Shown here in pieces: positions 17,484 to 25,730 of a stretch of 64,000 bases of DNA. The stretch's first letter is position 1. Every line of letters begins with the position of its first letter. The translations under genes were made by a program, and so were the position numbers. Origin of the DNA: Streptomyces coeruleorubidus (GTDB lineage Bacteria > Actinomycetota > Actinomycetes > Streptomycetales > Streptomycetaceae); NCBI RefSeq assembly GCF_008705135.1, contig NZ_CP023694.1, positions 1,612,001 through 1,676,000 on the forward strand, written 5' to 3'. The notes beneath the pieces were generated by a model, which worked only from the letters and a program-made list of their open reading frames with translations, made no database searches and was not told the DNA's origin.

Positions 17484-18071
17484 TCAGCTGTCCTTGCCCA
17501 TCGCCTTGCGGACGGCGTCGCGGGTCCGGTCGACCACGGCTGCCATGGGGCCGACGGCGATGTTCTCCGCCGGGGTCTCGGCTCCCGGATGCGGGCGGGT
17601 GGGTGCCATGGCCTCGGCGGCCCGGACAGCCGTGGCCAGCATGGCGAGCTGCTGCGCCCCGGCGTTCTCGCGGAGCCGGGGGAACTCGTACTGTTCCTCG
17701 GAGGCCGCGTGCTGGAGCACGTCCGCGCGCAGCTCCCGAAAGGCGGGCAGGAACTCGGGGTCGTCGGGGTTCATGTCGTCGAGCCGGCTCAGCTTCTCCT
17801 TCGCGGCCCGCTCCTCCTCGAGACGGTCGTCGACCACCCGCTCACCGTCCTGGAAGAGACGGCCGGCCGCGGGGTGGACCACCTCTTCCTCGGCCGTCTC
17901 GTGGACGGCCAGCATGCGGACGAGTCTGCGGAACGGCTCCGCCCGGTTGCCGGCAGCGGCATTCTCGACCTCGGCGAAGAGGTCACGGATGTGGTTGTGC
18001 TGTTGCGTCAGCAGTGCCACGACGTCGTCGTTCTCGCCTGCTTCGTCCATGTGCGGCATGGCGTCGGTCAA
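17484..18071 (-). CDS. Hemerythrin-like HHE domain protein
   Basis: A 195-residue protein with an N-terminal HHE cation-binding four-helix bundle. The iron ligands are suggested by LLTQQHNHIRDLF (about residue 26), MLAVHETAEEEVVHP (about residue 60) and VLQHAASEEQYEFP (about residue 120). HHE proteins bind di-iron and act in oxygen, NO or redox sensing, or iron storage. A TTG start at 18071 has AGGAGG five bases upstream. The C-terminal 60 residues are a Pro/Ala tail and a short helix with no recognised domain. No neighbour points to a pathway. Confidence 0.87.
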   Translation of the reverse strand: MTDAMPHMDEAGENDDVVALLTQQHNHIRDLFAEVENAAAGNRAEPFRRLVRMLAVHETAEEEVVHPAAGRLFQDGERVVDDRLEEERAAKEKLSRLDDMNPDDPEFLPAFRELRADVLQHAASEEQYEFPRLRENAGAQQLAMLATAVRAAEAMAPTRPHPGAETPAENIAVGPMAAVVDRTRDAVRKAMGKDS

Positions 18072-18277
18072 GGAATCCTCCTGGAGATCAGTGCCGCAGC
18101 GCGTCGGCCCGGGCCATCGGCTCGGCCGGGCCTTGTCCCAGGTTGTCCCTGGGCGCAGGGCGGCCGCGACCGCACGGGGCCGAACGGCGGGGAGCCTCCC
18201 GCATCGCGGCAGCCACCGCGGGGTACCCGGGCCGCGCTCGCGAGAGGGTCTCGGGGCCGTGAAGGAGGCTTCGTGCC

Positions 18278-19107
18278 ATGACCCGGCGCACGGGGAGCCC
18301 CAAGGCCGGGGCGGACGCGGGCGGGCACGACCGGATCGCGGAGCTGCGCCGCGTCGCGCGGGAGCGCTTCGGGTGGAGCGACCTGGGGCCCGAGCAGACG
18401 GAGGCGATGAGGGCCCTGCTCGATGGCCGTGACGTGCTGGTCGTCATGCCCACCGGCTCCGGCAAGTCGGCGATCTACCAGGTACCGACCGTCGTGCTCG
18501 GCGGCCCCGCGGTCGTGGTGTCGCCGCTGATCGCCTTGCAGCGCGACCAGGTCACCGGACTGCGGGAGAGCGCGGCACCGGACGCCGTGGCCGTGAACTC
18601 CGCGCAGCCCGAGTCGGCCACCGACAGAGGCTGGCGGGCCGTCCGGGAGGGCGATGCCGAGTACCTGTTCCTTTCCCCGGAGCAACTGGCCAAGGACAGT
18701 GTGCTGAAGCGGCTGCGTGAGCTGGGCCCCTCGCTGTTCGTCGTCGACGAGGCCCACTGCGTCTCCGCGTGGGGACATGACTTCCGCCCCGACTACCTGG
18801 GCCTGGGCGAGGTCGCCGAACGCCTGGGCCGTCCGCCGGTGCTCGCTCTGACGGCGACGGCCGCGGCCCCGGTGCGGGCCGACATCGTCGAGAACCTGCG
18901 CATGCGCGACGCCCATGTCGTGACAGCCGGAACCGACCGGCCCAACATCCACCTGGCGGTTCGCACGTTCACCGACGACGCCGCCAAACGGGACGCCGTC
19001 TCACGCTGGTCGGCCGGAGCAAGCACCCCGGGCATCCTCTATACGGCCACCCGCAAGGACGCCGAAACCCATGCGGCGCGACTGAGGCAGGACGGCGTGG
19101 AGCCGTG
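18278..19107 (+). pseudogene. RecQ-family helicase, truncated
   Basis: The frame begins MTRRTGSP after a GGAGG site and contains the RecQ ATPase core: the Q-like GPEQTEAMRALL, Walker A MPTGSGKSAIYQVP, VVVSPLIALQRDQV, Walker B VVDEAHCVSAWGHDFRPDY, TATAAAPVR and the start of domain 2 (GILYTATRKDAETHA). It then changes abruptly to GC-rich shadow sequence near 19107. The rest of domain 2, the RQC zinc region and any HRDC domain are missing, so the helicase cannot be functional as read. The junction abuts a truncated gene on the opposite strand, suggesting a deletion. Confidence 0.85.
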
Positions 19108-19396
19108 CGGGCAGGGAACCCGCGACGTCCTGGGCTTCCTTCAGGCGTACGGCCAGTTCGGTGCCCCGGTCGCCGGGTGCGGGGGTGATCCGCGTCTCGA
19201 TCCGGTCGCCGTACTCCCCCAGCGGCGACGGCAGCTTGTCGGGCTGGATGTCACCCGGTGCACGGTTGATCGTCACGGTCAGCCAGCGGTCGGCGGCGGC
19301 CGGGTCGTCCGGACGCGCCTCCGAGCGCCGCATGACGACGACGGCTCCGGCGGTGAGCCCCGCAGCCGCGACTGCCAGTGATTTCCAAGGGGTCAT
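19108..19396 (-). pseudogene. SRPBCC/cyclase-like membrane-anchored protein, 5' part
   Basis: The start MTPWKSLAVAAAGLTAGAVV is an N-terminal membrane segment. After a short linker, RWLTVTINRAPGDIQPDKLPSPLGEYGDRIETRITPAPGDRGTEL is typical of Streptomyces SRPBCC-type coenzyme Q-binding relatives. The homology stops about 95 residues in, where the frame runs into the recQ remnant, so the usual C-terminal part (RQALRxAK..LETGEV in intact members) is absent. The two truncations meet at the same point, about 19105-19112, which is best explained by one deletion removing the facing 3' halves. Confidence 0.75.
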
Positions 19397-19859
19397 CCGC
19401 GGTCACGTCCTTCGTGAGGCAGAGGTGCGGGTAACGATTCGGGTACGTGCGTACGTGGCATCGTGGCTGTGCCCTTCCTGTGCGTCCGATGAGTGCCGGT
19501 GCGCGACGAGTAACCCTCCGTGTGCGCCGCAAGCTCGCCGGAGTGCCGCCGACGCCCTGCGGACGCACACCGCCCCTGGAGGCGCAGTCACCTAGGAACG
19601 GCATGAGCTCCTGATCGGCACACGCCGAATCGGCGCACGGCGAATCGGCGCACGGCGAAGACACCCGCGCCCACTGGTTCGACAACGGGGCGATCGGCGA
19701 CAGGCTCGCGACGACGCCCCGGAACCCGACAGCGAACCGACAGCTCAGCTTTACCCATGTCCTTCCGCGAACCAGTCAGGATTCCGACATCGTCTGAACA
19801 GCCGGTCCCCAGGGGCCGTACCTCTCGGCAGATCACGAATCCCCGGAAGGAACGTCAGC
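19397..19859. other. Intergenic region before the Rieske gene
   Basis: This 460-base stretch has no frame that looks coding. It contains a short tandem repeat (19626-19659) and AT-richer bases than its neighbours. Promoter elements for the Rieske gene should lie in 19740-19850, but none is clear enough to call. Confidence 0.5.
19626..19659. repeat. 15-bp tandem repeat (2.3 copies)
   Basis: CGAATCGGCGCACGG occurs twice in perfect tandem, followed by the first four bases of a third copy. A 15-bp unit keeps the reading frame if ever coding, but no gene is evident here. It may be a slippage product. Confidence 0.7.
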
Positions 19860-20339
19860 ATGACCAGCGAATCAGTTCAGCCGAAGTCGGGACCGAGCCG
19901 CCGCACCCTCGTGGCGGCGGTGGGCGCGGCAGGGCTCACCGTGGCGCTGACGGCGTGCGGATCGGAGGACGAGCCGTCCGATCCGTCCACCGAACAGGGT
20001 GCCGGCGCGACGAACGAAGGGGGCGGCTCGTCCACCGGAGCGGGAGCCGGTGGTGCGGCCCTCGCGAAGACCGCCGACATCCCCGAGGGAAGCGGCAAGA
20101 TCTTCAAGGACGAGAAGGTCGTTGTCTCGCAGCCGACCGCGGGCGACTACAAGGCTTTCTCGACGATCTGCACCCACCGGGACTGTCCGATGGTGGACCT
20201 CAAGGACGACATCATCTCCTGCACCTGCCACGGCAGCCAGTTCTCCGTCCTGGACGGCAGTGTGAAGAAGGGGCCGGCGGTCGAACCGCTGGCGGCCAAG
20301 CAGATCAGCGTGGAAGGCGATTCGATCACGCTCGCCTGA
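19860..20339 (+). CDS. Rieske [2Fe-2S] protein, Tat-like/lipoprotein signal
   Basis: A 159-residue exported redox protein. The N-terminus has RRTLVAAVGAAG, resembling a twin-arginine signal, and LTAC, a lipobox, so it is probably a folded iron-sulfur lipoprotein on the outer face of the membrane. The Rieske boxes are CTHRDC (near residue 101) and CTCHGSQF (near residue 121), giving the two Cys and two His ligands, and the DGSVKKGPAVEPL proline loop follows. A Gly/Ser linker separates anchor and domain. The stop overlaps the converging isochorismatase gene by 14 bases. The partner oxidase is unknown. Confidence 0.93.
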   Translation: MTSESVQPKSGPSRRTLVAAVGAAGLTVALTACGSEDEPSDPSTEQGAGATNEGGGSSTGAGAGGAALAKTADIPEGSGKIFKDEKVVVSQPTAGDYKAFSTICTHRDCPMVDLKDDIISCTCHGSQFSVLDGSVKKGPAVEPLAAKQISVEGDSITLA

Positions 20340-20976
20340 CCCCGCCCGGGGGCGCGAGACACGCCAGCACCTCGTCCGTGGTCGCGACCGTGGCGACCAA
20401 CGCGAGGGTGTGGCGGATCACCGAGCGGGTGTAGTCGGACGGGACTCCCGCGATGGCGTCCGCCGGGACGACGGCGGTGTAGCCGCGGTTCACGGCGTCG
20501 AACACGGCGTTGGGAACGGCCACGTTGGCCGAGACCCCGGTGACGATCAGCGTGCGGCAGCCGAGGTTGCGCAGCAGCGGGTCGACGTCGGTGCCCTGGA
20601 GGGGCGACAGCCCGTGCAGGCGCCGTACGACGAGGTCCTCGTCGGCGACCTCGATCGGGGCCGCGACCCGCACCGCCGGCGTGCCGGACAGCTGCTGGAC
20701 GGGCAGGCGTTCGGCGGCCCGGAACAGGCGGGCGTTGCGGCTGGCCCCGCGGCCGTCGGGGCGGCGCTCGGCGATGGCGTGGACGACCTGGACGCCGCCT
20801 TCGTGGGCGGCGGCCACCAGCCGGGCGACGTTGGCGAGCACCCCGCCGGCGCGGGCCTCCTCGGCGAGTTCGGGCAGGGCGCTGTCCGCTCCGACGACGC
20901 CCTCCTGGCACTCGACGGTGAGCAGCACGGTGGTCCGCGGATCGAGGAGTTCGCTGAGCTCTGCGTGCGCGGGCAC
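20326..20976 (-). CDS. Isochorismatase-like cysteine hydrolase
   Basis: A 216-residue protein of the isochorismatase/nicotinamidase fold. VLLTVECQEGVVG is the first strand with the catalytic-type acid, RLHGLSPLQGTDVDPLLRNLG is the middle region, and TLIVTGVSANVAVPNAVFDAVNRGY has the position of the nucleophile, where Ala-Asn replaces the usual Cys of the TGVxxxxCV motif. That suggests altered or lost hydrolase chemistry. GTG 20976 has a GGGGGA site. It is divergent from a PPOX gene across a large palindrome, so both may be controlled together. Confidence 0.82.
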   Translation of the reverse strand: MPAHAELSELLDPRTTVLLTVECQEGVVGADSALPELAEEARAGGVLANVARLVAAAHEGGVQVVHAIAERRPDGRGASRNARLFRAAERLPVQQLSGTPAVRVAAPIEVADEDLVVRRLHGLSPLQGTDVDPLLRNLGCRTLIVTGVSANVAVPNAVFDAVNRGYTAVVPADAIAGVPSDYTRSVIRHTLALVATVATTDEVLACLAPPGGVRRA

Positions 20977-21058
20977 GGTTCCCCCTGGGCGCCGGCGGCT
21001 GGGCGCGTGAGCGTAACCACCATTGCGCATGGACGGAAGAGAACCCATCCTTTTCTGA

Positions 21059-21090
21059 CGTGATGTCAGAGGATCTCCTCTGACACGACG
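21059..21090. promoter_or_regulatory. Large palindrome in the divergent promoter
   Basis: TGTCAGAGGA and its exact complement TCCTCTGACA are separated by two bases (21064-21085). An additional CGT/ACG pair extends the symmetry to 32 bases. It lies between the isochorismatase-like gene and the PPOX gene, 23 bases before the latter's start, so it is either an operator or a short hairpin in the leader. No regulator is adjacent. Confidence 0.6.
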
Positions 21091-21112
21091 TGAGAGAAGA
21101 AAGAGGGGGAGC

Positions 21113-21583
21113 ATGACCGTCACTCAGCAGCGCCGGGGCCGGAAGATCATGATGACGCCGGGCGAGCTGGACGATTTCCTCACCACACAACGCACCTGCC
21201 GGGTCGCCACGGTGTCGGCCGACGGCGCCCCGCACGTGAGCACGCTGTGGTTCGCCTGGGACGGCACCTCGATGTGGCTGTACTCGGTCGTGCGCAGCAA
21301 GCGGTGGACCGACCTGCGGCGCGACCCGCGGGTGGCGATCGTGGTCGACACCGGCGAGGAGTACGACGAGCTGCGCGGCGTCGAACTGTCGGGCACCGTC
21401 GAGTTCGTGGGCGAGATACCGCGCACGGGCGAGCTGCGCGCCGAACTCGACGTCCCGGAGACGCTGTTCGCCCGGAAGAACTTCGGCCTGGAGGAGATGC
21501 CGCACGACGGCCGGCACGCCTGGATGCGGCTGACGCCGCAGAAGATCGTCTCCTGGGACTTCCGCAAGCTGGGGGCGCAGTAG
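21113..21583 (+). CDS. PPOX-class flavin/F420-dependent protein
   Basis: A 156-residue split-barrel protein of the pyridoxamine 5'-phosphate oxidase superfamily. RTCRVATVSADGAPHVSTLWFAWDG is the N-terminal strand set that binds FMN or F420, SKRWTDLRRDPRVAIVVDTGEEYDELRGVELSGTVEFV the middle barrel. The C-terminal DGRHAWMRLTPQKIVSWDFRKL lacks the PNPOx-specific motifs, so a true PdxH role is unlikely. In mycobacteria and Streptomyces many such proteins use F420. It lies 13 bases before the converging LysR gene. Confidence 0.85.
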   Translation: MTVTQQRRGRKIMMTPGELDDFLTTQRTCRVATVSADGAPHVSTLWFAWDGTSMWLYSVVRSKRWTDLRRDPRVAIVVDTGEEYDELRGVELSGTVEFVGEIPRTGELRAELDVPETLFARKNFGLEEMPHDGRHAWMRLTPQKIVSWDFRKLGAQ

Positions 21584-21598
21584 CGCCGGGGCCCGGGC

Positions 21599-22501
21599 TC
21601 AGCCGAGGCTCTCCCCCGCCGCCTGGAGGGCCTTCACCGCGGCCCGGATCGACGGGCGGCGGTCGGCGTCCGCGCGCCAGACCACGTACACGTGCCGCCG
21701 GACCCGCTGTCTGACGGGGACGGTCACGACCCCCGCAGGCACGGGACGGCGGCCGAGCAGCGGGGCGACACACACGCCGAGCCCCGCGGCGACCAGCGCG
21801 AGCTGGGTGTGGGTCTCGGCGGCGCGGTGGCCCACGAGCGGCTCGATGCCCTGCGAGCGGAGCGTGTACATCAGCCACTCGTGGCAGAACTCGCCCTCGC
21901 CCCAGGTGATCCACTCGTCGTCGGCGAACTCCGCGAGGTCCACCTCGTCACGCCCGGCGAGCCGGTGGTCCGCGGGCATGGCCACATCGGCGGGGTCGTC
22001 CATGATCGGCGCCTTGACCAGGCCGTCGGGCAGCGCCATCGGCTTGTTGTACCAGTCGAGGACCACGGCGAGGTCGAGGTCGCCGCGCACGACCCCGGCG
22101 AGGGCGGCCTCCGGTTCCAGCTCGCAGGAGCGCAGCCGGAGCGCGGGATGCCGCTCGCGCAGTGCGGACAGCGCGAGCGGGAACAGGCCGCGGGCGGCCG
22201 TCGGGAACGCCGAGAGTCTCAGCTCGCCGACGACCTGTCCCCGCTGCGCCTCCAGGTCGGACTGGGCGAGCTCGACCTGGGACAGGATGCGCGCGGCGTG
22301 CTCGGCGAGCAGCCGGCCCGCGTCGGTGAGCCGCACGCCCCGGCCGTTCTTGGCGAGGAGCTGCTGCCCGACCTCCCGCTCCAGCTTGGACATCTGCTGG
22401 GAGACGGCGGACGTCGTGATGTGCAGCCCCTCGGCCGCGCCGCTGACCGAGCCGTGCCGGGCGAGGGCGTCGAGGGTGCGCAGGCGCTCCAGGTTCAACA
22501 T
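21599..22501 (-). CDS. LysR-family regulator
   Basis: A 300-residue LysR protein. Residues 1-60 are the winged helix-turn-helix (LERLRTLDALARHGSVSGAA, then TTSAVSQQMSKLEREVGQQL), followed by the two-lobed co-inducer domain (from about residue 90) with VRGDLDLAVVLDW in the lobe. It is divergent from an EamA transporter gene, with 75 bases between the starts. The usual arrangement is that a LysR activates the divergent exporter when the co-inducer is bound. The ATG 22501 start gives MLNLERLRT and has no strong ribosome site. Confidence 0.9.
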   Translation of the reverse strand: MLNLERLRTLDALARHGSVSGAAEGLHITTSAVSQQMSKLEREVGQQLLAKNGRGVRLTDAGRLLAEHAARILSQVELAQSDLEAQRGQVVGELRLSAFPTAARGLFPLALSALRERHPALRLRSCELEPEAALAGVVRGDLDLAVVLDWYNKPMALPDGLVKAPIMDDPADVAMPADHRLAGRDEVDLAEFADDEWITWGEGEFCHEWLMYTLRSQGIEPLVGHRAAETHTQLALVAAGLGVCVAPLLGRRPVPAGVVTVPVRQRVRRHVYVVWRADADRRPSIRAAVKALQAAGESLG

Positions 22502-22576
22502 GTAAGCAATGCTACGCAATACCGGTCGCGAAATCTCGATTGTGCTACGAGGTTCTTGCCCGCCATCGTGGTTTCC

Positions 22577-23515
22577 ATGAGCACCGTCACCACCCCCGGC
22601 CGGGTCGCCACCCCCTCGGGCGACCACCCCCGTCGCCGCCTCGACTGGCGTCTCCGCTTCGCCGCCCTGTCTTTGATCTGGGGCTTCAGCTTCCTCCTCA
22701 TCAAGGTGGGCACCGAGGGGTACGCGCCGTTCCAGGTCACGCTCGGACGACTGGTGTTCGGTACGGCGGTACTGGCCGCGGCGATGGCGGTCCGCCGCGA
22801 GCGGCTGCCGCGCGGGGCGCGCACCTGGGGGCATCTGACGGTCGCCGCGTTCCTGCTCAACGCCCTGCCGTTCTCGCTGTTCGCGTACGCCGAGCTGACC
22901 ATCCCGTCCACGCTGGCGGGCATCTGCAACGCGACGTCGCCGTTGTGGGGCATGGCACTGTCCCTGGTCGCCCTGTCGGAGGACCGCCCGACCCGGGTGC
23001 GGGTCGCCGGACTCGGGCTCGGCTTCCTCGGAGTGCTCACGGTGCTGGGCGCCTGGCAGGGCTTCCACGGCCTGGACGCCACCGGCACGGCACTGGCCCT
23101 GCTGGCCTCCCTCAGCTACCCGATCGGCTGGATCTACGTCCGCCGCACCCTGGCCGGCACCAGCCACTCGCACCTGTCGATGACCGGCGCGCAGCTGCTG
23201 CTCGCCACGGCCCAACTGGCCGTCGTCACCCCGCTGTTCACCAACCTGCCCACCAACCTGTCGGTCGGGCCGCTGCTGGCGATCGCCGCCCTGGGCGCAC
23301 TCGGCACGGGCCTCGCCGTCCTCCTCCAGTACGGCCTGGTCGCCGAGGTCGGGCCGACGACCGCCCAGATGGTCACGTACTTCATCCCGGTCATCGCCAC
23401 GGCCGCGGGCGTCGCGCTCCTGGGCGAGTCGCTCACCTGGTCGACACCGGTCGGGGCGGTGATCGTCCTGATCGGCGCGGCACTTACGCAGGTCCGGCCG
23501 AAGGTCCGGGCGTAG
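22577..23515 (+). CDS. EamA/DMT-family transporter
   Basis: A 312-residue membrane protein with ten hydrophobic segments arranged as two EamA halves (FAALSLIWGFSFLLIKVG and LLASLSYPIGWIYVRRTL start the repeats). The second half has LGALGTGLAVLLQYGLVAEVGPT and PVIATAAGVALLGESL, the conserved GE motif. DMT proteins export amino acids, metabolites or drugs. It is divergent from the LysR gene, which is the likely regulator. ATG 22577 follows the 75-base regulatory gap and gives MSTVTTPG. Confidence 0.9.
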   Translation: MSTVTTPGRVATPSGDHPRRRLDWRLRFAALSLIWGFSFLLIKVGTEGYAPFQVTLGRLVFGTAVLAAAMAVRRERLPRGARTWGHLTVAAFLLNALPFSLFAYAELTIPSTLAGICNATSPLWGMALSLVALSEDRPTRVRVAGLGLGFLGVLTVLGAWQGFHGLDATGTALALLASLSYPIGWIYVRRTLAGTSHSHLSMTGAQLLLATAQLAVVTPLFTNLPTNLSVGPLLAIAALGALGTGLAVLLQYGLVAEVGPTTAQMVTYFIPVIATAAGVALLGESLTWSTPVGAVIVLIGAALTQVRPKVRA

Positions 23516-23559
23516 GGGGCGGGCGTAGGGGCGGGCCGGGGCGTCCGGCGTACGCGTGG

Positions 23560-23635
23560 CCGGTGCACGAACGCCCCACACCCAGCCGGTCCACGAACGC
23601 GCCCACCCAGCCGGTCCAAGGACGCCCCAACCCGG
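23560..23635. repeat. Imperfect 25-bp tandem repeat (three copies)
   Basis: Three units starting CCGGTNCANGAACGC and ending CCCAG or CCCGG follow each other between the converging EamA and MocR genes (23560, 23586 and 23611). Units differ by a few substitutions and one base of length. Function is unknown; a read-out as coding sequence is not supported. Confidence 0.65.
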
Positions 23636-23639
23636 AGCC

Positions 23640-24971
23640 TCAGACGTAACTCCGCGCCGGCGCCGGCCCCAGGGCCGAGGCGATCGCGTCCGCCAGCGCC
23701 TCTGTCTCGTCCCCGGCGAGCGTCGAAACGGTGACCCGGATGCCGGGCGGTGCGCTCAGCCGGAAGCGCGCGCCGGGGGCGACGGCCCAGCCCGCGTGCA
23801 GCAGCCGGGCGACGGCGCCGGTCTCGTCGGGCACGGGCAGCCACACGTTCATGCCGCTGCGCCCCTGCGCCACGACACCGCGCCGGCCGAGCGCGCCGAT
23901 CAGCGCGTCCCGGCGCCTCCCGTACGCCGCCGCCACCGCGCGCGTGTCCACCGCCCCGTCGGCCCACAGCCGCACCAGCGCCCGCTGCATCAGCCGGCTC
24001 ACCCAGCCGGGCCCGAGCCGCTGCCGGCCGTGCACCCGGTCGACGGTGACGGCGTCCCCGGTGAGCAGGGCGAGGCGCAGATCGGGTCCGTAGGCCTTGG
24101 CGGCCGAGCGCACGAACGCCCAGTGCCGGGTGGCCCCGGCCAGCGGGTGGAGGGGCACGTCGACGATGCCGTGCCCGTGGTCGTCCTCGATGAGCAGGGT
24201 CTCCGGGTACTCCCGGAGCACGGACCGCAGGGCACGCGCGCGTGCGGCGCTCACCGCCGCGCCGGTCGGGTTCTGCGCCCGGTCCGTGACGATCAGGGCA
24301 CGCGCCCCGGACTCCAGCGCCCGCCGTACGTCATCGGCGTACGGCCCCTCGTCGTCGAGGCCGACGGGGACGGTCCGCAACCCGAGCGCCGGGACGAGGT
24401 CCAGGGTCCGGCTCCAGCCGGGATCCTCGACGGCAACGGTGTCGCCGGGCTTGAGGTGGGCCGCCAGGACCCGCTCCACGGCGTCGAGCGCTCCGGAGAC
24501 CACGGCGAGCGGCCCTTCCGGCACCCCGTCGGCGTCGAACCCGTCCCGGGCGATCCGGGCCAGCTCGGGATCCACGGGCGCCTCGCCGTACAGGACCGGA
24601 GCACGGTCGCCCTCGGCGGCCGCCGCCGCGAACGCCGCCGCGAGGGCCGGCAGCAGCGCCGGATCCGGATTGCCGCTGGACACGTCGCGCACGCCTTCGG
24701 GGACGTCGACCCTGATGTGGTCCCGCCCGGTCGTGGCCGGAGCGGGCCGCACGCGGCTGCCGCGCCGGCCCGCGGTCTCGATGACCCCACGCTCGCGCAG
24801 AGTCCGGTACGCGGCCGCGACCGTGTTGGGATTCACTCCCAGCCGCTCCGCCAATTCCCGCATGGGCGGCAGCAGTTGACCGGGACGCAGCTCACCGCTC
24901 CCCACCGCCCGCTCGATGCTCGCGGAAATGTCCGCTGCGCGACGCCCGCTGATCCGATACTCTCCTAGCAC
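23640..24971 (-). CDS. MocR/GntR-type regulator with aminotransferase fold
   Basis: A 443-residue fusion. Residues 1-75 are a GntR winged helix (SASIERAVGSGELRPGQLLP, then VNPNTVAAAYRTLRERGVIE), and about 95-440 form a fold type I PLP domain. The PLP Lys is in FVRSAAKAYGPDLRLAL, and IEDDHGHG holds the Asp contacting the pyridine nitrogen. MocR/PdxR proteins sense vitamin B6 or amino acids. Here the divergent target is a PPOX-fold protein, which points to a flavin- or B6-linked function. A GTG at 24971 is the start. The short intergenic gap holds a perfect palindrome. Confidence 0.92.
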   Translation of the reverse strand: MLGEYRISGRRAADISASIERAVGSGELRPGQLLPPMRELAERLGVNPNTVAAAYRTLRERGVIETAGRRGSRVRPAPATTGRDHIRVDVPEGVRDVSSGNPDPALLPALAAAFAAAAAEGDRAPVLYGEAPVDPELARIARDGFDADGVPEGPLAVVSGALDAVERVLAAHLKPGDTVAVEDPGWSRTLDLVPALGLRTVPVGLDDEGPYADDVRRALESGARALIVTDRAQNPTGAAVSAARARALRSVLREYPETLLIEDDHGHGIVDVPLHPLAGATRHWAFVRSAAKAYGPDLRLALLTGDAVTVDRVHGRQRLGPGWVSRLMQRALVRLWADGAVDTRAVAAAYGRRRDALIGALGRRGVVAQGRSGMNVWLPVPDETGAVARLLHAGWAVAPGARFRLSAPPGIRVTVSTLAGDETEALADAIASALGPAPARSYV

Positions 24972-24982
24972 AAACCCAAGTA

Positions 24983-24994
24983 TGCACTAGTGCA
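24983..24994. promoter_or_regulatory. 12-bp palindrome in MocR/PPOX gap
   Basis: TGCACTAGTGCA is a perfect 12-bp palindrome in the 35-base space between GTG 24971 of the MocR gene and ATG 25007 of the PPOX gene. It touches the alternative ATG 24995, which makes translation from that ATG unlikely. A MocR binding site in the middle of the overlapping promoters is the obvious role. Confidence 0.6.
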
Positions 24995-25006
24995 ATGGAG
25001 AGCGCC

Positions 25007-25684
25007 ATGCAGGGGACCACGCCGTCGCAACCCGCCGCCTACGCCCCCACCGACCGCACCGTCCCCACCCGCGCGCCGGACCGGGCCTCGTACGACAGGG
25101 AACTGGTGCACTCGATACTCGACGAGGCCTACGTCTGCCATCTGGGCTTCGTCCGCGACGGCGCCCCGGTCGTGCTGCCCACGCTGTACGCCCGGGTCGG
25201 CGAGCGGCTCTATGTGCACGGTTCGACGGGCTCGCGTCCGCTGCGGGCGGCCGGCCAGGCCGATCCGGGTCTCCCGGTCTGCCTGACCGTCACGCACGTC
25301 GACGGGCTGGTCCTCGCCCGCTCGGCCTTCCACCACTCGATCAACTACCGTTCCGTGGTGGTGCACGGCGTCGCGCACGACGTGACGGACCCCGAGGAGA
25401 AGCGGCAGGCCCTGGACGCCCTGGTCGACCACGTCGTGCCGGGCCGTTCCGCCGACTCGCGACCGGCCAGCAAGAAGGAGCTGGCCGCCACCGCGGTGCT
25501 CCGCCTCGACCTGGACGAGGTCTCCGCCAAGCTCCGCACCGGCGGCGTGAACGACGAACCGGAGGACCTCGGCCTGCCGCACTGGGCCGGTGTGGTCCCG
25601 GTGCGGAAGACCTACGGCACTCCGATCGCCGACCCGGACCTCGCCGCCGGCACCGAGCTGCCCGACTACTTGAGGGCACGGTAA
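25007..25684 (+). CDS. Pyridoxamine 5'-phosphate oxidase-fold protein
   Basis: A 225-residue split-barrel protein (ILDEAYVCHLGFVRDGAPVVLPTLY, GERLYVHGSTGSRPLR, then SAFHHSINYRSVVVHGVAHDV). It has the long form of PPOX proteins that usually sit beside a MocR or GntR regulator and are repressed by it. The ATG at 25007 has GGAGAG four bases upstream; ATG 24995 is less likely because it abuts the palindrome. The C-terminus (GLPHWAGVVPVRKTYGTPIADPDL) is the family's common ending. It may use FMN, but the activity is unknown. Confidence 0.88.
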   Translation: MQGTTPSQPAAYAPTDRTVPTRAPDRASYDRELVHSILDEAYVCHLGFVRDGAPVVLPTLYARVGERLYVHGSTGSRPLRAAGQADPGLPVCLTVTHVDGLVLARSAFHHSINYRSVVVHGVAHDVTDPEEKRQALDALVDHVVPGRSADSRPASKKELAATAVLRLDLDEVSAKLRTGGVNDEPEDLGLPHWAGVVPVRKTYGTPIADPDLAAGTELPDYLRAR

Positions 25685-25730
25685 GGGGCGCGGGGAGCCG
25701 CGCAACCGGCCGCAGCTCCCCGCCCGGTAG

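Noticed and set aside
19403..19591. Minus-strand 62-codon frame before the Rieske gene
   Set aside because: Arg/Ala/His-rich shadow sequence without a ribosome site or recognisable motif.
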